Notes under the pieces: model-generated
Databases searched by the model: none
What the model was told of the DNA's origin: nothing
Seen by the model: only the letters and a program-made list of their open reading frames with translations
Shown here: piece after piece, positions 53,574 through 59,608 of the stretch
How positions within the stretch are numbered: position 1 is the first letter of the stretch
Layout of the letters: each line of letters begins with the position of its first letter
Made by a program: the position numbers and the translations under genes
NCBI RefSeq assembly: GCF_008638365.1
Contig: NZ_VWVU01000023.1
Span: 48,321 to 112,320 of the forward strand
Source of the DNA: Nocardiopsis quinghaiensis
GTDB lineage: Bacteria; Actinomycetota; Actinomycetes; Streptosporangiales; Streptosporangiaceae
DNA: 64,000 nt
Direction: 5' to 3'

Positions 53574-54134
53574 ATGCATTGGAAAGGCGACCATCTTCCC
53601 TTGATGAGTAGGGAGGGGCCATGGGTTTTTTTCCTTGCAGATGCAGAGGGTTTCCTTGGGCGAAATGTGAAATCATTTTCTGATCGAGGTGGCTTGGTCT
53701 TTCGGATGGATGCCGCAAAATTTCGGTCGCCTGGGGACGTATTTCGCGAATTTTCAAGTAGGTTGATTTTTCCTTCCTACTTTGGGTGTAACTGGGATGC
53801 CTTGGCCGACTGTCTTTCTAGGGTCCATGGGAGCTGGCATGGCGGTAGGGATATGGTGTTCTTGATTGATAACTCTGAACTTATTCAGGAGGCCGATTTC
53901 CTTGGAGTTTTAATTTCTTCCCTATCTGAGGCGGCGGAGAATTCTAACTTCCAGTTGGACACTGACGGAGAGCCGACTGGCTTTGCTCCGGTTGCGCAGA
54001 ATTTTATTTTTTTGACAAAAAAGGAGTTCCTGCATGGGCTTGTTCGTAATGTTAGGCATAGAAATATATGCGTTGATATATTTGAAGACTTTGCTTTTGC
54101 GTATCAGCAGGATGGAATTATGGTTAGTGGCTAG
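53574..54134 (+). CDS. Barstar-family immunity protein
   Basis: This 186-residue cytosolic inhibitor starts at ATG 53574 after GGGGGAAGGGA; a GTG at 53550 overlapping the toxin stop is an alternative. The barstar hallmark FPSYFGCNWDALADCLSRV sits near residues 70-90, with the preceding helix SPGDVFREFSSRL. It would bind and block the RNase tip of the preceding RHS toxin. At 186 residues it is about twice the size of classical barstar, with an extra C-terminal region (FIFLTKKEFLHGLVRNVRHR). Codon use is much richer in A/T than in any other long gene here, together with the last 350 bases of the toxin, marking recent transfer of the toxin-immunity unit. Confidence 0.88.
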   Translation: MHWKGDHLPLMSREGPWVFFLADAEGFLGRNVKSFSDRGGLVFRMDAAKFRSPGDVFREFSSRLIFPSYFGCNWDALADCLSRVHGSWHGGRDMVFLIDNSELIQEADFLGVLISSLSEAAENSNFQLDTDGEPTGFAPVAQNFIFLTKKEFLHGLVRNVRHRNICVDIFEDFAFAYQQDGIMVSG

Positions 54135-54447
54135 GCTCATGGGTCGCCCATGCATCGTTTCGGGTCTCTGAGAATTTCTCAGTAAACTGCATGGGAACGT
54201 CGAATACGCTCGCACGATTTGCGGTGTGCTCGCCGCCTCGGTGTTCTCCTCGTCCATGGACCGGCGGTGGTGTCCTGTCCTGGGCCAGCCGCAGTCCTGC
54301 TCCACCATTCTGACGTGGTCTCCGCCTTTACTGCTGACACGACTTACGAGCATTGGGGCGTTGTAGGGATCCGTGTTCACGACGGTGGAAATGTCTCGGA
54401 CAACGTTGTTCGCCGGACTGCGGCTGCAGGGGTCGTTCTACGTATCT
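54135..54447. other. Intergenic region between barstar gene and integrase fragment
   Basis: No gene is supported. The first 100 bases share the low GC content of the immunity gene, and host-like composition returns by about 54240. The boundary between imported tip and island backbone therefore lies here. Confidence 0.4.
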
Positions 54448-55377
54448 CCTCAGCCTTCTTGCGGGGCGGCGTTGAACACCGCGGTGCGTGAGCGGTTGCT
54501 GCCCTCCAACCCCGCTCGAGGGCTGCGGTTGGAGTTCGGGGTGGGTGCGCGGCCGGTGGTGTGGACCGAGCAGGCGGTGGCCGAGTGAGCCCATAGCGGT
54601 ATGCGGCCGGCGGTGGCGGTGTGGACGGTCGAGCAGACCCGCGCGTTCCTGGGTTTCGTCTCCGGGCACCGGCTGTATGCGTTGTTCCACCTGCTGGTGA
54701 TGACCGGGTTGCGGCGGGGCGAGGTGGTGGGGTTGAGGTGGGAGGACCTCGACCTGGCTCGGGACACGGTGCGCATCGCGCGTCAGCTCCAGACGGGCCG
54801 GGGCGGGTTGGTGGAGTTGGTGCCCAAGAGCGCGGCGAGTCGCCGCATGCTGACGCTGGACCATGCCACGGTCGGGGTGTTGCGCCGCCACCAGTGGCGT
54901 CAACAGCACGAAGCAGCCGAGCGGAGACACAACTGGAATCCGCAAGGGTACGTATTCACCGCCCTGCGCGGTGGCCCGATGGCCCCGGAGCGTTTGTCGC
55001 GCCTGTTCCGGAAGCTGAACGACGAGAGCGCCTTGCCGCCGGTGCGGTTGCACGATCTGCGCCACGGGGCGGCGACGTTGGCGTTGGCGGCGGGTGTGGA
55101 GCTGAAGGTGGTACAGGCGATGCTGGGGCACGCGAGCATCGTGCTGACCGCGGACACCTACGCCAGTGTGTTGCCGGAGGTGGCGCGGGAGGCGGCGGAG
55201 CGAACCGCCTGGCTGGTGCTGCGGGACGCCGGGAAGATCGGTCGGCATACGAGGAGACGGGGACGGGGTGGTCGCCGGGGCCTGGTTCTGGTCCCACCTG
55301 GGTCCCACCCTGGACCCACCGGCAGGACGACCCCCTCAGGTTCTAAGAGCTCATCTCATTTGGTGAGTCTGCGGTAG
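54448..55377 (+). pseudogene. Tyrosine-type site-specific integrase, N-truncated with a nonsense codon (module 8)
   Basis: The frame begins abruptly at CGAALNTAVRERLLPSNPAR, equivalent to about residue 165 of the 58.6-kb integrase. A TGA at 54586 replaces the TGG (Trp) seen at 59263 in that copy. Downstream the complete catalytic domain remains open from ATG 54601: MTGLRRGEVVGLRW (Arg I), LHDLRHGAATLALAAG (His-x-x-Arg) and LGHASIVLTADTYASVL (Tyr nucleophile). The Arg-rich tail ends in the GGTCCCA arm repeats, and the IS427-like element begins just before the stop. The core-binding and arm-binding domains are lost, so it is probably inactive, though a 258-residue catalytic fragment could be made. 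Confidence 0.85.
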
Positions 55378-56195
55378 CAAATGAGTGTGCAGGCGATGCC
55401 CGCGAAGGCCAGGAAGTGGTCGGCCTTGCGCTCGTAGCGGCGGTGCAGGCGACGGCATCCGGCCAGCCAGGCCATGGTGCGCTCCACCTGCCAGCGGTGC
55501 CTGCCCAGCCGCTGTGAGGACTCCACGCCCTTGCGGGCCAGGCGGTGGACGATCCCCCGCTTGCGGAGCCATCGGCGCAGGTGGGTGTAGTCGTAGCCCT
55601 TGTCGCCGTGCAGCTTGGCCGGTTTGCGCCGTCGGGGGCCGCGGCGGGAGCGGATCGGTGGGATCCCCTCCACCAGGGGTTGCAGGGCCTGGCTGTCGTG
55701 GGTGTTGGCCCCCGAGATCGCCATGGACAGGGGCAGGCCAGACCGGTCGGTGATCAAGTGGATCTTCGACCCCTTCTTGCCCCGATCGACAGGATTCGGA
55801 CCTGTCAGGTCCCCCCTTTGAGGGCCCGCATGTTCACCGAGTCGATCGCGCACCGCGACCAGTCCAGCTCACCGCGGGAACCGAGCTCGTCCAACACGAG
55901 CCGGTGGAGCTTGGCCCAGACTCGCGCTTGGGTCCACTCGGCAAAGCGCCGGTGCGCGGTGGGTCCGGAGGGGCCGAACACCGGCGGGAGCTGTGCCCAG
56001 GTGCAGCCGCTGGTGGCCACGAAGATGATCGCGGCCAGCACCTGGCGGTCGCCGTGTCTGCGCCGCCCGCCGCCTTGCGGGCGGGTGGGCGCCTCGGGCA
56101 CCACCCGCTGGAACAGTTCCCACAGCTCGTCCGGCACCAGCCGTTCCACCATCGACACAGAGGCAGGCTACCGAAAACCCAAATGAGATGAGCTC
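55347..56195 (-). mobile_element. Complete IS427-group (IS5 family) insertion sequence
   Basis: An 849-bp element with terminal inverted repeats GAGCTCATCTCATTTGG at both ends, flanked by a TAA target duplication (55344-55346 and 56196-56198), the T-N-A target typical of the group. It sits between the integrase and tRNA-Arg core of module 8. Remnants of the same IS lie at 3316-3466 and 63128-63214. Confidence 0.92.
55356..56158 (-). CDS. IS427-group transposase, two overlapping frames joined by programmed -1 frameshift
   Basis: The first frame (56158-55805) begins MSMVERLVPDELWELFQRVV and contains the DUF4096 N-terminal domain (RRFAEWTQARVWAKLH). It ends NMRALKGGT-stop. The second frame (open from 55853, ending 55356) continues DLTGPNPVDRGKKGSKIHLI, then HGDKGYDYTHLRRWLRKRGI and GRHRWQVERTMAWLAGCRRL, the DDE domain with Asp and Glu. 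The frames meet at AAAGGGGGGA (55819-55810), a slippery run suited to -1 slippage, giving about 265 residues in total. This is the normal design of the group, not decay, so the copy is probably active. Confidence 0.88.
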
Positions 56196-56227
56196 TAACT
56201 AGACAAGGCTATGACCTGGGATTTTGT

Positions 56228-56275
56228 GGCGCACCCGGCAGGATTCGAACCTGCGGCCATCGGATTAGAAGTCCG
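56228..56275 (-). other. Attachment core: 3' half of tRNA-Arg(TCT)
   Basis: On the minus strand: CCGGACTTCTAATCCGATGG (anticodon stem-loop with TCT), then the T-arm with GGTTCGAATCC and the acceptor 3' strand. The sequence upstream does not pair with the acceptor, so no full tRNA is present; this is an attachment site. Confidence 0.82.
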
Positions 56276-56446
56276 GCGCTTTCGTGTCTCTACGTGCCAT
56301 AGGGTGCCGTTTCGTCCCTATCCATCCGATCATCGCCATCGTTTCGTGTCAAGAGGTGTCGTCCGCTGTCGTGCCAGTCCGGAACTGCGGAGCATAATCG
56401 GAGCACACACCGGCCCCTGGCGGCGTCCGATGGCACCTCGCGAGGT
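56228..56446 (+). repeat. Integration module 8, right part: tRNA-Arg core, spacer, right arm
   Basis: The best-preserved tRNA-Arg core (56228-56275), a 120-base spacer (CTATCCATCCGATCATCGCC), then CGGAGCATAATCGGAGCACA (direct CGGAGCA repeats) and GGCGTCCGATGGCACCTCGC with the perfect 12-base palindrome ACCTCGCGAGGT ending 56446. Spacer and arm match module 3 closely. The left part of the module is the integrase at 54448-55377, separated by the IS. Confidence 0.82.
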
Positions 56447-56652
56447 TCTCGTCGTGTGGCTGAGAGTGAGCAATCCATCGTGGTCGCTCAGATGACCAGT
56501 GGGCGAGTCATCCCAGGTGGGGGCATGACAGGTACGACGGCTGCTCAGCCGGGGCCTCGAAATGCCAGGCCACTGATCTGCGCAGACCTCCTTGATCTTC
56601 GCGGTATTCCGACTGGGCCCAAGGAGCGCTGGACTCCTTGGGCTTCGTGCTG

Positions 56653-57042
56653 TCAGGGGAACGGGAGGCCGTGGAGTTCATCCAGGTGTCTGAGACGGGC
56701 ACGTATTTCACGCGCTGAACTGCCCCGCATGGCGTGGACCAGTATGTCGAGGAAGTCCTTGGCCATCAGTGGGCTGCCGCAGCATTCCCAGCAGCAGTAC
56801 CACGAGCGGGGATAGAGGTGGTCGTTCCACGGGGGGTGCCCGGGGTCGCGGGCGTACCTCTCCCACCTGGGGAGTGCCTCGTTGATGATCCCTGGCCACA
56901 GCTGCGGGTGGCGGTGTTCGGCTCGTCGGATCTCGGCCATCGTCTTGGACGACAGGCCTTTGATCGCTGGTGCTTTTCTTTGTCCTCTGCGCGCTCGGGG
57001 GTGGTTCTCTGCGCGCATGCGTCCCGGCCGTCTACGCGGCAT
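56653..57042 (-). CDS. Hypothetical protein
   Basis: This 129-residue product comes from ATG 57042 (AGAAAGG just upstream); a shorter form from ATG 56940 would start MAEIRRAEHRH. It has no family I recognise. The conserved-looking part holds HPQLWPGIINEALPRWERYA, a Trp/Cys-rich SWYCCWECCGSPLMAKDFLD (two Cys pairs, possibly metal binding) and a helical tail SSAREIRARLRHLDELHG. Codon bias fits the host. It is the only cargo between modules 8 and 9. Confidence 0.6.
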   Translation of the reverse strand: MPRRRPGRMRAENHPRARRGQRKAPAIKGLSSKTMAEIRRAEHRHPQLWPGIINEALPRWERYARDPGHPPWNDHLYPRSWYCCWECCGSPLMAKDFLDILVHAMRGSSAREIRARLRHLDELHGLPFP

Positions 57043-57180
57043 GGGCCTTTCTGTCGATGAACATGCCCCGCATCATGCCATAACGCTTATGTGGTGGCCA
57101 GTTCATGCCTGCGCGGTGTTTTTGTTCCTGCCGGTGGGCTTGGTCGGCGCTGCCTCGTACCGGGCTTGGCGGAGGCTGTG

Positions 57181-57210
57181 GTGTGAGCCGGGATCGCCTC
57201 CCGTCACTTG
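57181..57210 (+). repeat. Integration module 9: leader only
   Basis: GAGCCGGGATCGCCTCCCGT followed by CACTTG matches the leader of the integration modules, including the CGGGATCGCCTCCCG hairpin. No integrase or core sequence is attached. Confidence 0.6.
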
Positions 57211-57416
57211 CCGCAGAACGTTCATGCGACGAGTTGGACACACGTCGGTCCCGGTCGGTCGGCGGATTCTAGGGGCCTTCCTTGATCTGGCGGGGCGGGG
57301 GCGGGTGCCGGCCCACCCGACCCCGCCAGGTCAAAGGAGAGCGGCCCGTGGCCGGCTGCACTCGTCGTTGTGAAGCAATGCCCACTCGTTAGCCGCGGAG
57401 CTGGGTCGCTGGTGGC

Positions 57417-57959
57417 TTACAGCTCGACTCTGACCACTGCCCCGTCTTCTTCGTCCCCGACGACAAGATGGGTGATCTCCGCATCGGCCGGAACGCTGTA
57501 GGGGTTCGGGGCGACCAGCGCGTTGCCCGGGTTCACGTCCTGTCGCGTCCGGATGGCCAGGTTGCTGTCGTACTCGTAGACGGCCCCCTCGGCGTCCGCC
57601 AGGCGGAACCACCGCCGGTCCGCCTCCTGAGGTTCCTGGGAGGTGTTCTCGACCCGCACCGTCACGACCACGTAGGTGCCCGCCGAGGTGATCATGTCGC
57701 CGTCGAAGTGTGTGGCGTCCATCTTGATGTCTTCGACAGTGACGCTGAACTGGTTGAACTCGAACACCTCGTCACGCCCAACCTGTTGCTCTTCCACCTC
57801 GGCCTGTGCGGTGGTCGGGGTTTCCTCGGGCATCGGGTACGTGGCCAGCACGAAGATGAACATGGCCAGGGCGCCGAGGACCATGCCTCCACACCCGCAG
57901 CCGAACGCCCATCCGGCCGGGAACTTGGAAGCGGGTGGGGTGGGGGATGGGGCCGTCAT
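57417..57959 (-). CDS. Membrane-anchored DUF4352-like protein
   Basis: This 180-residue protein starts at ATG 57959 with GGAGGATTCC upstream. Residues ~15-40 form one membrane segment with a Gly/Cys-rich start (FGCGCGGMVLGALAMFIFVL). The extracytoplasmic part is an immunoglobulin-like DUF4352 (telomeric-repeat-like) domain: FSVTVEDIKMDATHFDGDMI, AGTYVVVTVRVENTSQEPQE, then YEYDSNLAIRTRQDVNPGNA. Such proteins are extracellular and of unknown function. It is divergent from a small cysteine-containing protein. Confidence 0.78.
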   Translation of the reverse strand: MTAPSPTPPASKFPAGWAFGCGCGGMVLGALAMFIFVLATYPMPEETPTTAQAEVEEQQVGRDEVFEFNQFSVTVEDIKMDATHFDGDMITSAGTYVVVTVRVENTSQEPQEADRRWFRLADAEGAVYEYDSNLAIRTRQDVNPGNALVAPNPYSVPADAEITHLVVGDEEDGAVVRVEL

Positions 57960-58152
57960 GGAATCCTCCGAGAGAGGGGTGGTCTGTGCGCAGACCATTA
58001 TGTCGGCCCAGTTCGGCGACCGGCTGGGCGCGCACCGTTTGGGTCGGTGACCCAACGGGCTTTACGCGGGGCCGGTCGACCCGGTCCCGCCTGTCAAACA
58101 GCAGTAGGGCAAAGCCGCCCATGTCGGGTCGCTGGCCTGCTACCGTCCCGAC

Positions 58153-58458
58153 ATGGACCAGCCTTCCTCCCTCGTCGTCTGCCAGCAGGGCCACACCGTC
58201 GAGTACCCGGCGGCGCTCGACGCCGTCGCCAACGCCGGAACCGACCTGGCGTTCTGTCGCCCCTGCGACTGCCAGCAGGTCCACATGGTCACCCTGTTCG
58301 CGGGTGACAGCCCCCGCGTGGTCGCGTCCGGGGACCTCGACCTGTACGCCCGGTTCGAGGCCACCGAGTGGCCCGAGCGCATCCACGTCGATGAGGCGAG
58401 ACCGTTCTCCTATCGGGAGCTTGAGCCGCTCGACCTGGCCCAGTTCCTCAAGGAGTAA
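58153..58458 (+). CDS. Small cysteine-containing hypothetical protein
   Basis: This 101-residue soluble protein starts at ATG 58153. It opens MDQPSSLVVCQQGHTVEYPA and contains FCRPCDCQQVHMVTLFAG. The C-x3-H and C-x2-C-x-C spacing could bind zinc. The rest is acidic (ARPFSYRELEPLDLAQFLKE). No family is recognised. Codon bias is host-like. It is divergent from the DUF4352 gene with 193 bases between them. Confidence 0.6.
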   Translation: MDQPSSLVVCQQGHTVEYPAALDAVANAGTDLAFCRPCDCQQVHMVTLFAGDSPRVVASGDLDLYARFEATEWPERIHVDEARPFSYRELEPLDLAQFLKE

Positions 58459-58652
58459 CGCTGTGAACGTCATCCTGGAGTGACCCCGCGTGGTGGGCAG
58501 TCATCGTTGCAGCTGCTTCCTTCCTTGCCGCAGCTGCCGCTGTCTCGTTCCGGGTTCTTTAGAGGCTGCGGCGTGTCTCGGGATCGTCTTCCGTCACTCG
58601 TCTTTTCCGAGTGCCGCTGTCCGGGGTGAGACTGGGCTCGGAGGTGGTGGCC

Positions 58653-59384
58653 GTGTCCGGGTCTGGTTCGGTGTTCAAGCGGTGTGGGTGTCGTTTGCCT
58701 GGTACCTCGAGGAAGGTCGGGGGCAGTTGTCCGCGGTTGCGTTCTCGCGGGCATGGGAGCTGGTACTTCTCGGCCGAGTTAGAGCATGTTCCGGGCCGGC
58801 GATGCCGGATGCGTCGTGGTGGATTCGCTTCCCGGGAGGCCGCCCGCACGGCGCTGCGCAGGACCCAGAGCGTGGAGACAGATGCGACAGGTCCGGTGGT
58901 GTGGACAGTAGGGGAGTGGCTCCAGCACTGGTTGGACACTCGGACCCGGTTGCGGCCGCGCACCAGGGTCGGCTACGGCGAGCACATCGACCGCTACCTC
59001 AACCCTTACCTGGGCGGGGTGTTGTTGGAGGAGTTGACACCTGCCCAGGTGCAGGAGGCGTTCGATGCGATTTCGGGCCGTACCACATCGATGGGGGATC
59101 GACTTTCCCCGGCGACGGTGCAGCGGGTGCGCGCCACGTTGCGGGCGGCGTTGAACACCGCGGTGCGTGAGCGGTTGCTGCCCTCCAATCCCGCTCGAGG
59201 CCTGCGGTTGGAGCCGGGGGTGGGTACGCGGCCGGTGGTGTGGACCGAGCAGGCGGTGGCCGAGTGGACCCATGGCGGGATGCGGTCGGCGGTGGCGGTG
59301 TGGACGGTGGAGCAGACCCGCGCGTTCTTGGGTTTCGTCTCCGGGCATCCCCGGCAGGATTCGAACCTGCGGCCATCGGATTAG
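58653..59384 (+). pseudogene. Tyrosine-type integrase, C-terminal catalytic domain replaced by tRNA core
   Basis: It starts at GTG 58653, eight bases after GGAGG. The product has an AP2-like/arm-binding N-terminus (GSGSVFKRCGCRLPG, RGGFASREAARTALRRT), then the SAM-like core-binding domain (VGEWLQHWLDTRTRLRPRTR, TPAQVQEAFDAISGRT, VRATLRAALNTAVRERLLPS). It ends at TRAFLGFVSGH, where the tRNA core supplies PRQDSNLRPSD and a TAG. All catalytic residues are missing. It is complementary to the 54.4-kb copy, which retains only the catalytic part. Confidence 0.85.
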
Positions 59385-59386
59385 AA
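59350..59386 (-). other. Attachment core: 3' half of tRNA-Arg(TCT)
   Basis: GGCAGGATTCGAACCTGCGG plus CCATCGGATTAGAA on the plus strand, identical to the 56.2-kb core over the shared part. No right arm follows. Confidence 0.78.
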
Positions 59387-59608
59387 TTTGCTCAAGCTCG
59401 CCGCCGTCGGCACCTCCAGGCCGCGTCCACCCGCATCGCCGGACACGGTCCGCCTGGCCGTCAACACGCTTCACCGCGTAGCTCTGGGTAGTCCCGGGCT
59501 AAGGGTGTCGGGAGCGAGACGACCCGGCTGGTGCTGGGCTGCGCCTTCCGCTTGGCAAACCTGTGGATAACCCCAGCCCGATCTCCCATGCTGACCACAA
59601 AAGCTCCG

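Larger units (their letters stand above)
58571..59386 (+). repeat. Integration module 10: leader, integrase N-terminal two-thirds, tRNA-Arg core
   Basis: Leader at 58571-58600 (GCGTGTCTCGGGATCGTCTT), integrase start about 50 bases later, then an abrupt joint at 59345 where the integrase runs directly into the tRNA-Arg core (59350-59386). The joint removes the catalytic domain and left arm. It is the only module that keeps the integrase N-terminus in frame. Confidence 0.8.

Noticed and set aside
56228..56300. A complete tRNA-Arg gene on the minus strand
   Set aside because: The 3' half is perfect, but the preceding bases cannot form the D-arm and do not pair with the acceptor strand. The same truncated half recurs five more times, so these are attachment cores.
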